A model generated the notes under the pieces. The model was not told where the DNA came from and did not search any database. It saw only the letters and a list, made by a program, of their open reading frames with translations. A DNA stretch of 64,000 bases from Kaistella faecalis. Its GTDB lineage: Bacteria; Bacteroidota; Bacteroidia; Flavobacteriales; Weeksellaceae. Shown here one piece after another: positions 52,677 to 61,472 of the stretch; the first letter of the stretch is position 1; each line of letters begins with the position of its first letter. Location: NCBI RefSeq assembly GCF_019195395.1, contig NZ_CP078067.1, forward strand, positions 1,255,783 to 1,319,782, given 5' to 3'. Position numbers and translations under genes: made by a program.

Positions 52677-53552
52677 TTGGATAAAAATCTAGTTCAACGT
52701 ATTTTCGGGGGCTTGCTTTATGGCTTAATTGTTATTCTCTGTACGACACCACTGGGCGCAGAGCTTATCAATAAAATATCGCCGGGACTCATTCAGCAGC
52801 ACAATCTTTATTATGGTTTAATTACCCTCTTCCTTTTTTTGGGCGCCTGGGAATGTGTGAAAATTATGAAATTCAACCATAAAAGCTGGGAAAAGTGGGT
52901 TGTTTTTCCGATTATAGTTTTTGTATTCTATAGGTTTTCTAAAAGATATTTTCAGCACGGATTTTATTACGATTTCAATTTATCTGAAATCTTAGCGCTT
53001 TCGCTTATTCTTATTGCAGTCATTACTTTATTCAAATTTTCCAAAGAATTATATTACGATAACGGAAAGTTGATCTTCACTGTTATTTATACTGCACTTC
53101 CATTCGGTTTCGCATTGGGATTACCGAAATTTTCTGCGGTAAATGAAACTTTTACTTTAGAGGTTTTCTTTCTGTTTGCCCTCATCTGGAGCAGCGACAG
53201 TTTTGCCTTCTTCACTGGGAAATTTTTCGGAAAACATAAGATGGCGCCCAAAATTTCACCAAAGAAAACCTGGGAAGGTTTTGCGGGCGGGGTTCTGCTG
53301 ACTTTGGTGGTTGCTTTTTTCATTGAAAGGCTTCACCCGGATCTCCGCGGGAATTGGATTGTTGTCGGATTTCTGGTTTCGGTATTTGCACCGTTTGGAG
53401 ATTTAGTAGAAAGCCAACTGAAAAGAACTTTCGGGGTTAAAGATTCCGGAAATGTGATTCCGGGACACGGCGGAATTTTAGACCGTCTAGACAGTTTTAT
53501 TATCTGCGCACCTGTCGTATATTTGTACTTTATTTTAGAAAAATTTATATAA
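52677..53552 (+). CDS. cdsA: Phosphatidate cytidylyltransferase, TTG start
   Basis: A 291-residue, roughly eight-helix membrane enzyme. The CDP-diglyceride synthetase signature is clear at the C-terminus: SPKKTWEGFAGG, then DLVESQLKRTFGVKDSG and IPGHGGILDRLDS with the metal-binding aspartates. It makes CDP-diacylglycerol from phosphatidic acid and CTP, the entry to phosphatidylethanolamine and other phospholipids. The start is TTG (52677, MDKNLVQRIF); no in-frame ATG is near. Six bases separate it from psd, which acts later in the same pathway. Confidence 0.94.
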   Translation: MDKNLVQRIFGGLLYGLIVILCTTPLGAELINKISPGLIQQHNLYYGLITLFLFLGAWECVKIMKFNHKSWEKWVVFPIIVFVFYRFSKRYFQHGFYYDFNLSEILALSLILIAVITLFKFSKELYYDNGKLIFTVIYTALPFGFALGLPKFSAVNETFTLEVFFLFALIWSSDSFAFFTGKFFGKHKMAPKISPKKTWEGFAGGVLLTLVVAFFIERLHPDLRGNWIVVGFLVSVFAPFGDLVESQLKRTFGVKDSGNVIPGHGGILDRLDSFIICAPVVYLYFILEKFI

Positions 53553-53558
53553 TCCCCC

Positions 53559-54212
53559 ATGAAATTACATAAAGAATCAAAAGGAACTATTATTGTTGCG
53601 AGCATCGTTTTCGCATTGGCCGCATTTCTGTCGGTTTATTACCTGCGGGAATGGTCGCTGCTGATTATTGTTCCTATTCTCGTTATTTATGGCCTTGTAT
53701 TCTGGTTTTTCAGAGTTCCAAACCGCGACATTCAGGATCACAAGGAAAATGTAATTGCACCGGTTGACGGAAAAGTAGTGATGATTAAAGAGGTTGAAGA
53801 AGATGAATTCATCAAGGGAAAGGCCATTCAGGTTTCCATCTTTATGTCGCCGCTTAATGTACACATCTGCAGATATCCGGTTTCCGGTAAAGTAATTTAT
53901 AAAAAATACCATCCCGGGAAATATCTTGTTGCCTGGCACGAAAAGTCTTCCACCGAAAATGAAAGAACAACTGTTGCTGTCGAAAGTCTTACCCACCATC
54001 AAGTAGTTTTCCGGCAGATTGCAGGTTATGTAGCCCGAAGAATTGTTTTCTATTGTAATGAAGGTGATACTGCAAAGGCGGGCCATGAGTTCGGATTTAT
54101 TAAGTTCGGTTCCCGAATGGATGTATTTTTGCCGCTGGACACTGAAATCACCTGTAAAATTGGTGATAAAACCAAAGGTGGAATTGATGTGATCGCCAAA
54201 ATGCAAGCGTAA
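53559..54212 (+). CDS. psd: Phosphatidylserine decarboxylase, short type
   Basis: A 217-residue pro-enzyme of the short Psd class. Two helices at the N-terminus (about 10-27 and 32-51), then the soluble part with APVDGKVVMIKE and SPLNVHICRYP. Self-cleavage should occur at G184-S185 in IKFGSRMDVFLP, making the pyruvoyl group on the new N-terminal serine. It turns phosphatidylserine into phosphatidylethanolamine, the main Bacteroidota phospholipid. Co-transcribed with cdsA; the missing step (PssA) is not in the window. Confidence 0.94.
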   Translation: MKLHKESKGTIIVASIVFALAAFLSVYYLREWSLLIIVPILVIYGLVFWFFRVPNRDIQDHKENVIAPVDGKVVMIKEVEEDEFIKGKAIQVSIFMSPLNVHICRYPVSGKVIYKKYHPGKYLVAWHEKSSTENERTTVAVESLTHHQVVFRQIAGYVARRIVFYCNEGDTAKAGHEFGFIKFGSRMDVFLPLDTEITCKIGDKTKGGIDVIAKMQA

Positions 54213-54239
54213 AACCTTCGCCTTAAAATAAAATACAGG

Positions 54240-54269
54240 AGCCGGGATTTTTCAGTCTTGGCTTTTTTT
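54240..54269 (+). terminator. Terminator after psd
   Basis: AGCCGGGA pairs with TCTTGGCT over 8 positions with two G-U pairs; a seven-T run follows. Confidence 0.6.
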
Positions 54270-54301
54270 GTTATTTTTAAAAACACCAAAAATATTTACC
54301 A

Positions 54302-54865
54302 ATGAGGATTTTGTCACTTATCTGTATTATCTTGATTTCAATGTTAACTTCCTGCTCGGATTCTGAAAAGGAAAAACAACTTCAAGAAAGAGAAAACAGC
54401 CTTATTGCAAAAGAAAAGGATTTCGCAGCAAAAGAAAGTGAATACCAAAATCTTCTTGCAATGCGGGACAGCATCATAAAAGAGACTGACTCTGTCGTCA
54501 TCAATACACTGCCTGCCGATATATTGGGAAAATGGAACGGCAAGATGATCTGTACCGAATCTAATTGTGCTGAGCACGCAATTGGTGACCAGAGAAATGA
54601 TATCTGGGAATTTTCTGAAAACGGCAAAACAGTACTGGCAAAAGTTACTGACCGATCCGGAAACCTGAAAGTCTACAGCGGAAATTACAGCGGCTCAGAA
54701 CTCAACCTTAATTCGAATGAAGATTCTACAGCGACAAGAAAAACAGAAATCAACCTGATATGGAATAAACTCCAAATAAATAATCTGAAAGGAACCCGCA
54801 AGGTTACGGCAAATAACAACTGTGTCGCGAAATTTACGCTCGAGTTAGAAAAAGCAAAAAAATAA
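54302..54865 (+). CDS. Lipoprotein with coiled-coil and lipocalin-like part
   Basis: A 187-residue lipoprotein: signal peptide and lipobox LTSC (C18), then a short charged coiled coil (about 20-60, KEKQLQERENSLIAKEKDF), then a strand-rich domain with LPADILGKWNGKMICTESNC and VYSGNYSGSELNLNS, which looks like a small beta-barrel of lipocalin type; I cannot name the family. Two cysteines lie near the strand start. It precedes the antiporter gene by 3 bases, so both are co-transcribed. Function unknown. Confidence 0.75.
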   Translation: MRILSLICIILISMLTSCSDSEKEKQLQERENSLIAKEKDFAAKESEYQNLLAMRDSIIKETDSVVINTLPADILGKWNGKMICTESNCAEHAIGDQRNDIWEFSENGKTVLAKVTDRSGNLKVYSGNYSGSELNLNSNEDSTATRKTEINLIWNKLQINNLKGTRKVTANNNCVAKFTLELEKAKK

Positions 54866-54868
54866 GTT

Positions 54869-56998
54869 ATGATTACGGTTCTAAGTATTGCCAATCTCTC
54901 CTTACCACTCGAAGACCCCGTTCTGAAGTTTCTGGTTGTCCTGATTATCATCTTATCCGCGCCAATTCTTCTGAACAAAATAAAAGTTCCGCATCTTCTC
55001 GGGTTAATTATCGCCGGTGCAATAATTGGTCCCAATGGTTTCAACGTGCTTTCACGCGACAGCAGCATCGTAGTTACGGGAACTACCGGACTTCTTTACA
55101 TAATGTTTCTGGCCGGACTCGAAATTGATCTCGCTGAATTCAAGAAAAACAAATGGAAGAGCATCACTTTCGGGCTATACACTTTCGCTATTCCTTTTGT
55201 TATCGGTATTCTGAGTGCGCACTTTCTTTTTAATTTCACTTGGCTTACTTCCATCGTATTTGCCAGTATATTTTCATCGCATACCCTTATTTCCTATCCT
55301 ATTGTCAGTAAGCTTGGTATCTCTAAAACGCTGCCGGTCAATATTACGGTAGGCGGAACAATGATTACTGATATTCTTGCGCTACTGGTACTCGCGGTTT
55401 GTGTGGGAATTACACAAGGCGAAGTAAATGCAGCTTTCTGGACCAAGCTTTCAGTTTCTATGGTATTGTTCAGTGCAGTGGTGTTATTCGGTTTCCCCAT
55501 CGTTGGGAGGTGGTTCTTCAAGAAAGTAAATGATCATATTTCGCAGTATATTTTTGTATTGGTAATGATTTATCTGGCAGCACTTCTGGCAGAACTGGCC
55601 GGTGTGGAAGCGATTATCGGTGCATTTTTCGCAGGTCTGGCACTCAACAGGCTGATTCCTCATACCTCTGCATTAATGAACCGCGTAGAATTTGTCGGCA
55701 ACGCTATTTTTATCCCGTTTTTCCTGATCAGTGTCGGGATGCTGATTGATTTTAAAATCTTTTTCAAAGACAGCAAAACTATAGAAGTAGCAGTTTTAAT
55801 GACGGTAATTGCGGTCATCGCCAAATATCTGGCTGCGGTCGCCACTCAGAAAACCTTCAGACTTACGAAAGAACAGGGCGGAATTATTTTTGGATTGAGT
55901 GCAGCTCATGCCGCAGCAACATTAGCAATCGTGATGGTTGGATATAATATCATCATTGGGGAAACCGAAGCCGGCCAACCCATCCGTCTTCTCGATGAGA
56001 GTGTTTTGAACGGCAGTATTCTACTGATTTTGGTATCCTGTACCGTTTCATCTTTTGTCACTCAGAAGAATGCGCAGAAACTTGTAAAATCGGAGAATGA
56101 AAATCCGATTACTGATAACAATCCTGAAGAAGAAAATATTTTACTGGCGGTAAACCATCCGGTTACCGTGGAACCGATGACCAATCTTGCGCTCTTACTG
56201 AAATCCAAAAGCAATAAAGAAAACATTTACGCATTAAACATTATTAACGAAGAAAAAAACGAATCTTCCAGAAAAAATGCAGAAAAGCTTTTGAATCAGG
56301 CACAGCATATCGGTGCAGCAGCAGACGTGAAAATTACGCCACTTACGAGATATGATGCCGATATCATTAAAGGGGTAAGTAACGAAATCAAGGTATACCA
56401 GATAACTGACCTGATGATTGGAATAGATCCTGACAAAGGCTTCTCGCCAAGTTTCGTCTATAACCTTTATAGTGGCTACCTCAATAATTTTTCGGTAAAT
56501 CTGTTGGTTTATCACGCCTCGCAACCTGTCAGCACGATACAGAAGTATTTTGTAATCCTGCCGGAGAATGCTCATTTAGAAGCCGGATTCTTCCATTCTT
56601 TGCTGAAAGTATGGAATATTGCTAGAAATTCAGGCTCGAAAATTGAATTTTACGGAAATGAGAAAACCATAAAAGTCATTGAAAAAATAAGGAAGAAAGT
56701 TAATATCGATGCGTCGTTTATCATCTTCAATGATTGGAATGAGATGCGTAAGATTTTCGAAAAGATGAAGGAAAACGATGCGCTTATCCTGTTTATGGCC
56801 AACCGCGAAATGGTGTCATTCCTGCCACAAATGCAGCAGGTTCCGAAATATCTCAATGATCATTTCAGATACCGCAACTATCTCTTGATTTTCCCGTCCC
56901 GCAAAAACGAAACAGAGTTCGAAAAGCAAACGCGCGATATAGCCAATGCCGATGATTTTGTAGAAATAGGAAACATCGTCGGTAGAATATTTAAATAA
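54869..56998 (+). CDS. CPA2-family cation:proton antiporter with UspA-like tail
   Basis: A 709-residue protein. The N-terminal ~400 residues form 12-13 membrane helices of the KefB/NhaP-like type: PHLLGLIIAGAIIGPNGFNVL, IMFLAGLEIDLAEFKKN and GGTMITDILALLVLA carry the usual polar and acidic residues. The cytosolic C-terminal ~280 residues look like two universal-stress-type domains rather than a TrkA-N domain. It swaps Na+ or K+ for protons; which ion is unknown. Co-transcribed with the lipoprotein gene, and closed by a terminator. Confidence 0.88.
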   Translation: MITVLSIANLSLPLEDPVLKFLVVLIIILSAPILLNKIKVPHLLGLIIAGAIIGPNGFNVLSRDSSIVVTGTTGLLYIMFLAGLEIDLAEFKKNKWKSITFGLYTFAIPFVIGILSAHFLFNFTWLTSIVFASIFSSHTLISYPIVSKLGISKTLPVNITVGGTMITDILALLVLAVCVGITQGEVNAAFWTKLSVSMVLFSAVVLFGFPIVGRWFFKKVNDHISQYIFVLVMIYLAALLAELAGVEAIIGAFFAGLALNRLIPHTSALMNRVEFVGNAIFIPFFLISVGMLIDFKIFFKDSKTIEVAVLMTVIAVIAKYLAAVATQKTFRLTKEQGGIIFGLSAAHAAATLAIVMVGYNIIIGETEAGQPIRLLDESVLNGSILLILVSCTVSSFVTQKNAQKLVKSENENPITDNNPEEENILLAVNHPVTVEPMTNLALLLKSKSNKENIYALNIINEEKNESSRKNAEKLLNQAQHIGAAADVKITPLTRYDADIIKGVSNEIKVYQITDLMIGIDPDKGFSPSFVYNLYSGYLNNFSVNLLVYHASQPVSTIQKYFVILPENAHLEAGFFHSLLKVWNIARNSGSKIEFYGNEKTIKVIEKIRKKVNIDASFIIFNDWNEMRKIFEKMKENDALILFMANREMVSFLPQMQQVPKYLNDHFRYRNYLLIFPSRKNETEFEKQTRDIANADDFVEIGNIVGRIFK

Positions 56999-57032
56999 AA
57001 AAAGACTCAGGTATATCTGAGTCTTTTTTTTT
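56997..57032. terminator. Bidirectional terminator after the antiporter gene
   Basis: AAAAAAAGACTCAG and CTGAGTCTTTTTTT pair perfectly around GTATAT, with T runs on both strands. Confidence 0.88.
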
Positions 57033-57049
57033 ATCTGAATTCTATATTT

Positions 57050-57373
57050 TTAAATCGGTATGAAAACTACAGCGGCTACTGCTGCCAATCCCAAAATAAT
57101 TGACGAGAAAATATCCACTTTTTTTACTTCACGTACGTCTGATTTCGCAATCGCTATATCTTCTCCCGTTTTTGTTTTTCCGTAAATAGTGGTTTCATCC
57201 TGCTTCAGAACCTCCATTTTCGTCATTTTTCCATCATTGGTCTGCACGGTATATTTCTGGTACAATTCAAGAGAATTTTTCTGCATTGGTTTCTGTACGC
57301 TCACGACTCTTGTCTGGCAAGATGTTAAGATAAGGATGATTAATAGAGTGAGTATTGAAAAGTATTTCTTCAT
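57050..57373 (-). CDS. Small lipoprotein with C-terminal membrane helix
   Basis: A 107-residue protein: lipobox LTSC at C19, then an extended beta-rich segment (YQKYTVQTNDGKMTKMEVLK, then TTIYGKTKTGEDIAIAKSDV) and a hydrophobic C-terminal helix (about 88-107, IFSSIILGLAAVAAVVFIPI). The pattern looks like the small bacteroidetal proteins that carry a DVREVKKVD turn before the last helix. Function unknown. Its own -7 element lies at 57392-57399. Confidence 0.75.
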   Translation of the reverse strand: MKKYFSILTLLIILILTSCQTRVVSVQKPMQKNSLELYQKYTVQTNDGKMTKMEVLKQDETTIYGKTKTGEDIAIAKSDVREVKKVDIFSSIILGLAAVAAVVFIPI

Positions 57374-57391
57374 TTTTTAAAATTATTGTCC

Positions 57392-57399
57392 CAAAATTA
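57392..57399 (-). promoter_or_regulatory. -7 element for the small lipoprotein gene
   Basis: CAAAATTA reads TAATTTTG on the minus strand, 18 bases before the ATG. Confidence 0.5.
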
Positions 57400-57439
57400 A
57401 TAAAATAAATCTTTACTGAATCATTTCGGGGCCGTTATA

Positions 57440-58648
57440 TCATTTGGAATTCAAATCTTGGGCCATCAGCCACGCTGCGCTCCAGCACGCCTGAAAATTA
57501 AATCCGCCGGTAACTGCATCAATATTAAGAACTTCGCCCGAAAGGTAAAAGTTAGTGAGGATTTTAGACGACATATTTTTGAAATCGATCTCCTTTAATT
57601 CTACACCGCCTGCCGTCACAAATTCGTCCTTATAAGTAGATTTTCCTGTAACAGTCATTTGGTTTTCGCAGAGATTTTCAGTAATCTTCTGAAGTTCTTT
57701 TGTGGTAATATTAGAGATGTTTTTATCCAAATCAACCTTTGAAAGCCACAAAATGCGATGCCAAAACCGAGTTGTAATATCAAAAATTTTGGAGGCGCCA
57801 ACCGTCTTTTTAGGGTTATCATTTCTGAAACTTTTAAAAGTTTCTTCTGCATCAACCCTATCGGTTCCTAAAAAGTTAACGACAATATTGAATCTGTATT
57901 GCTGTGCCGCAAGTTCCCGGGCTTTCCATGCAGAAATTTTCAGGATTGCAGGTCCGGACAATCCCCAATGCGTAATCAGCATCGGCCCGGATTCCTCCAT
58001 TTTCAGGCTCGGAATCGATACTTCTGCGTGGGGAAAACTTGTGCCCATTAAATCCTTTAAAGTATCATTTTTAATGTTGAAGGTAAAAAGCGATGGAACC
58101 GGTTCCACAATATTATGCCCGAGGTTCTTTATCAGTTTCAGCGATTTAGGCGAACTTCCGGTGGTGTAAATAACGTAATCTGCAACATACTCAGCAGTAT
58201 TTGTGCTAACCACATACTTTGCGTCCTGTTGCTTAATATCCAGAACTACAGACTGGGTTTTTACTTCAAACCTCTTATTAGCCACTTCATTAACTAAAGT
58301 ATCAATAATCGTTTGCGACGAATTGCTTTCCGGAAAGATTCGGTTGTCGCCTTCAATTTTCAGGGCAACATTTCTTTTATCGAACCAATCCATGGTATCT
58401 CCAGGCTGAAACTTATGAAAAACGCTGAGCAGTTCTTTGTTGCCACGCGGATAAAAGCTAACGAGTTCTTTCGGATCGAAACAGGCGTGCGAAACATTGC
58501 ATCTACCGCCACCGGAGATTTTCACCTTCTGCAGTACATCCGAATTCTGCTCTAAAATGGTAACACTATACTTGGCTTCATCGAGATTTGCGGCACAGAA
58601 AAATCCTGCTGCTCCGCCTCCGATAATGATAATTTTCTTTTTGCTCAT
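57440..58648 (-). CDS. HI0933/YhiN-family flavoprotein
   Basis: A 402-residue FAD-binding protein. It starts at MSKKKIIIIGGGAAGFFCA with the dinucleotide-binding GxGxxG loop; SGGGRCNVSHACF, FPESNSSQTIIDTLV and the end motif AVTGGFNFQACWSAAW are hallmarks of the HI0933 family, sometimes named aminoacetone oxidase family. No substrate is established for most members. I use the ATG at 58648; the longer frame from 58702 adds a basic unconserved stretch that covers the promoter element at 58700-58707. Confidence 0.88.
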   Translation of the reverse strand: MSKKKIIIIGGGAAGFFCAANLDEAKYSVTILEQNSDVLQKVKISGGGRCNVSHACFDPKELVSFYPRGNKELLSVFHKFQPGDTMDWFDKRNVALKIEGDNRIFPESNSSQTIIDTLVNEVANKRFEVKTQSVVLDIKQQDAKYVVSTNTAEYVADYVIYTTGSSPKSLKLIKNLGHNIVEPVPSLFTFNIKNDTLKDLMGTSFPHAEVSIPSLKMEESGPMLITHWGLSGPAILKISAWKARELAAQQYRFNIVVNFLGTDRVDAEETFKSFRNDNPKKTVGASKIFDITTRFWHRILWLSKVDLDKNISNITTKELQKITENLCENQMTVTGKSTYKDEFVTAGGVELKEIDFKNMSSKILTNFYLSGEVLNIDAVTGGFNFQACWSAAWLMAQDLNSK

Positions 58649-58699
58649 CTTTTTATAACGTCCTGAATCATTTTTCTTGGAATGATATTCGCGGTGATG

Positions 58700-58707
58700 C
58701 AAAAATA
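58700..58707 (-). promoter_or_regulatory. -7 element for the flavoprotein gene
   Basis: CAAAAATA reads TATTTTTG on the minus strand, 51 bases before the chosen ATG. Confidence 0.45.
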
Positions 58708-58780
58708 CAATTTTTCCACCCCATGATTAATGCTTAATTTTGTGGCTGCAATAAAGGGGGTAATAAATCCAGAACCGCAA

Positions 58781-58890
58781 TAGGGATTGCAATGAAAATC
58801 CTTTTTTTGGCAGCGCCGGAAAAAGATTGGAATGTAAAGCCCGACCCGAGGAAGGGACAAAGCGGGGCGAGGGGATTGCCCAAAATAAAT
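58781..58890 (+). repeat. GC-rich structured intergenic element, possibly dispersed
   Basis: This stretch is clearly more GC-rich than the DNA on both sides. It has two direct copies of GATTGnAATGnAAA (58785-58797 and 58825-58837) around a hairpin whose arms AATCCTTTTTTTGGC and GCCGGAAAAAGATT can pair about AGC, followed by a CCCGACCCGAGG-type purine/C-rich tail. I recall similar elements scattered between genes of Flavobacterium and Chryseobacterium; that is memory and was not checked. No second copy was seen in this window. Confidence 0.4.
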
Positions 58891-58899
58891 CTAGAAAAA

Positions 58900-59430
58900 A
58901 TGTCGGTATACCATTACAAATTCGAAGTTCGCTGGAGCGATATTGATGCCAATAAACATCTTGCCAACTCGTCTTACGTTCAGTATTGTGCGCAAACGAG
59001 AATGGCTTTTATGAATACCCATAAAATGGGCCTGAAGGAACTCAGCCGATGGGGAATCGGGCCAGTGATCCTACACGAAAGATATTCGTTCTTCAAAGAA
59101 ATTTTTGCAGATCAAACGGTTTACGTAAGTCTGGAAATCGCCGGAATGTCGGAGGACGCAAGTATTTATCAGTTCATCCATAAATTTTATCTTCCTGATG
59201 GAACGCACTGCGCAACATCTGAAGCAACAGGAATCTGGATCGACATGATGCTGAGAAAAACCACCACTCCTCCTGAAGAAATTGAGGAAGTTATGAAGGA
59301 GTTCAGTACGGAAAACACAAAAATTCTTACCAGAGAAGACCTTAGAGATCTGCCTTTCAAGCCTGAAAATGTGGAAGCTTTTCATAAGAGAGGAACTTTT
59401 ACCTGGAAAAAAGATAAAGAAGAAAACTAA
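58900..59430 (+). CDS. Acyl-CoA thioesterase (hot-dog fold, 4HBT-like)
   Basis: A 176-residue thioesterase. The hot-dog helix with catalytic acidic residues is VRWSDIDANKHLANSSYVQYC; VILHERYSFFKEIFADQTVYV and TSEATGIWIDMMLRKTTTPP follow. I start at MSVYHYKF (58900); the longer frame from 58792 would translate the GC-rich structured element and does not look like protein. It cleaves acyl-CoA or acyl-ACP; the chain is unknown. thiL follows 30 bases later, so both may be on one transcript. Confidence 0.87.
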   Translation: MSVYHYKFEVRWSDIDANKHLANSSYVQYCAQTRMAFMNTHKMGLKELSRWGIGPVILHERYSFFKEIFADQTVYVSLEIAGMSEDASIYQFIHKFYLPDGTHCATSEATGIWIDMMLRKTTTPPEEIEEVMKEFSTENTKILTREDLRDLPFKPENVEAFHKRGTFTWKKDKEEN

Positions 59431-59460
59431 CCGAATCAATTAGCGACAAACGATATAATT

Positions 59461-60513
59461 ATGCTCGAAGATAAAGCTCCGCAACTGACTCCGATCTCCG
59501 CTTACGGTGAGTTTGGTCTCATCAAACACCTGACCGAAAATTTTAGTTTCGAAAACGAATCTACTGAAGTTTCGATCGGCGACGATGCTGCGGTAATCAA
59601 TCCGGGAAATCAGAAAGTGGTGGTTACGACCGATGTTCTGGCTGAAGGCGTACACTTTAATCTGGGGTATGTTCCGTTGAAACATTTGGGTTATAAAGCC
59701 GTTGTAGTTAATCTGAGCGATATTGCAGCGATGAACGCTGTTCCTACCCAAATTCTGGTGTCACTCGCAATTTCTAACCGCTTTCCCGTAGAAGCGCTGG
59801 AAGAAATTTATGCAGGCATTGCTTTAGCCTGTAAACGCTACAAAGTTGATCTGGTTGGCGGCGATACTACGAGTTCTACCTCTGGTTTGGTGATGAGCAT
59901 TACTGCTATCGGTATTGAGAACTCCGAAAATATCGTGAAAAGAAGCGGCGCAAAACCTAATGATCTGCTGGTGGTAACGGGAGATTTAGGCGGCGCGTAT
60001 CTTGGTTTGCAAATCCTGGAAAGAGAACATTCCGTATTTCTTGCGAACCCGAATATGCAGCCGGAAATGGAAGGCTACGATTATATTCTGGAGAAACAGC
60101 TGAAACCCGAAGCAAGAACCGATGTGAAGAAAATTTTGGATGAACTGGGCGTAAAACCAACTTCTATGATTGATGTTTCCGATGGTTTGTCTTCGGAAAT
60201 TCTGCATCTTTCAGACCAAAGCAAGGTTGGTTTCCGTTTGTATGAAGAAAAAATTCCGCTGGATTCGCTTACGATTTCTACAGCAGACGAACTGAATTTA
60301 AACCCTGCAATGTGTGCGATGAACGGTGGGGAAGATTACGAACTGCTATTCACAATTGCACCTGAAGATTTCGAAAAGATCAGAAATCATCCGGATTTCA
60401 GTATTGTAGGTCATGCGGTGGAAGCCGACCAGGGGAATTATCTGGTAGCAAGAGGAAGTAACGAACTTATTGCGCTGAATGCCCAGGGTTGGGATGCATT
60501 CCTGAAAAAATAA
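59461..60513 (+). CDS. thiL: Thiamine-monophosphate kinase
   Basis: A 350-residue PurM-like ATP-binding enzyme. Early GEFGLIKHL and the metal-binding GDDAAV (40-45) fit ThiL, as do TTDVLAEGVHFNLGYVP, LSDIAAMNAVPTQIL, VGGDTTSSTSGLVMSITAIG and IDVSDGLSSEILHL. NGGEDYELLFT is also diagnostic. It phosphorylates thiamine phosphate to the active cofactor thiamine diphosphate. Its stop lies one base from the convergent LpxH-like gene, so no terminator fits between them. Confidence 0.95.
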   Translation: MLEDKAPQLTPISAYGEFGLIKHLTENFSFENESTEVSIGDDAAVINPGNQKVVVTTDVLAEGVHFNLGYVPLKHLGYKAVVVNLSDIAAMNAVPTQILVSLAISNRFPVEALEEIYAGIALACKRYKVDLVGGDTTSSTSGLVMSITAIGIENSENIVKRSGAKPNDLLVVTGDLGGAYLGLQILEREHSVFLANPNMQPEMEGYDYILEKQLKPEARTDVKKILDELGVKPTSMIDVSDGLSSEILHLSDQSKVGFRLYEEKIPLDSLTISTADELNLNPAMCAMNGGEDYELLFTIAPEDFEKIRNHPDFSIVGHAVEADQGNYLVARGSNELIALNAQGWDAFLKK

Positions 60514-60514
60514 A

Positions 60515-61360
60515 TCAAACCTTCTTTCCTACAAAGGCTGCAAAAACATTAGGATGGATGAGCTCTTCGACATTCACAGAAATGTCGTTGGTTTCAATTT
60601 CGGGTTTTTCAAATTTTGTTTCATCGAAAAAAAGGAGATTCCACCCGCCGTTGCTGTATTCCAGATAAGATAAATTTTCGATCCAGTCGCCGGAATTCAG
60701 GTAACGGACGCTGCCATCTGATTTGGTAACGATACGGTCTGCGGGCTGGTGAATGTGGCCGCAGATCACGTAATCGTATTTGTTTTCGATGGCCAGTGCA
60801 ATAGCCTTTTCCTCAAAATTACCGATAAATTTCACGGCATTTTTTACGGAGTTTTTTATTCTTTTTGAGAGCGAAACTTTTTTCTGTCCTATACTTTCAA
60901 GCATGAAATTAATGGCCCGGTTCACCAGAATAAGCCAGTCGTAACCGATTCCGCCAATTTTAGCGATAAATTTTGCACCGCCTTTTGTGGTATGATCGAA
61001 AATATCGCCGTGAAAAAACCAGTGCTTCTGACCGTTAATTTCCACCAGGTACTTATCCGTAAGAAAGAGGTTTCCCATGGTTAAATCCGAATATTTTCTC
61101 AGAAACTCATCGTGGTTTCCTGTAATGTAAATTATTTGGGTCTCACTTTTCATCATCCGGAAAAACTCACTTAATACCGCCATGTGAGAGTTCGGGAAAT
61201 ATTTCTTTGAGAATGCCCAGCCATCGATGATGTCGCCGTTCAGGATCAGGAGTTTCGGATTGACCGATTTCAGGTAGGCAACCAATTCGGTAGCGTGACA
61301 GCCATAAGTTGCCAAATGGATGTCCGAAAGGACTACGATTTCTACTTCTCTTTTTTCCAT
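60515..61360 (-). CDS. LpxH-like metallophosphoesterase
   Basis: A 281-residue calcineurin-like phosphoesterase. Metal motifs in order are SDIHL (12-16), NGDIIDGW (41-48), GNHDEF (81-86), HGDIFDH and CGHIHQP. The D-x-H, GD, GNHD and GH-x-H set with an extra helical insert matches UDP-2,3-diacylglucosamine diphosphatases of the LpxH type used in lipid A synthesis. A different phosphoesterase role is possible, as Bacteroidota carry several relatives. The -7 element at 61371-61378 leaves a very short leader. Confidence 0.85.
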   Translation of the reverse strand: MEKREVEIVVLSDIHLATYGCHATELVAYLKSVNPKLLILNGDIIDGWAFSKKYFPNSHMAVLSEFFRMMKSETQIIYITGNHDEFLRKYSDLTMGNLFLTDKYLVEINGQKHWFFHGDIFDHTTKGGAKFIAKIGGIGYDWLILVNRAINFMLESIGQKKVSLSKRIKNSVKNAVKFIGNFEEKAIALAIENKYDYVICGHIHQPADRIVTKSDGSVRYLNSGDWIENLSYLEYSNGGWNLLFFDETKFEKPEIETNDISVNVEELIHPNVFAAFVGKKV

Positions 61361-61370
61361 GAGTATTTCT

Positions 61371-61378
61371 CAAAGTTA
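61371..61378 (-). promoter_or_regulatory. -7 element for the LpxH-like gene
   Basis: CAAAGTTA reads TAACTTTG on the minus strand, 10 bases before the ATG. Confidence 0.5.
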
Positions 61379-61472
61379 GCAATTGAATGTTAAATAACAG
61401 TGAATGGAAGTTTAAGGTTGAGCAAAAAAACTTCTTTTCAAGTTGAAAAAACATTATGGCAACGATATCTTA

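Noticed and set aside
53577-54206. 209-residue minus-strand ORF opposite psd
   Set aside because: It mirrors almost the whole psd gene, which has clear family motifs and the GS cleavage site; the minus product shows no recognisable fold.
58792-58899. N-terminal extension of the thioesterase
   Set aside because: It would translate the GC-rich structured element; the protein family begins at the ATG at 58900.
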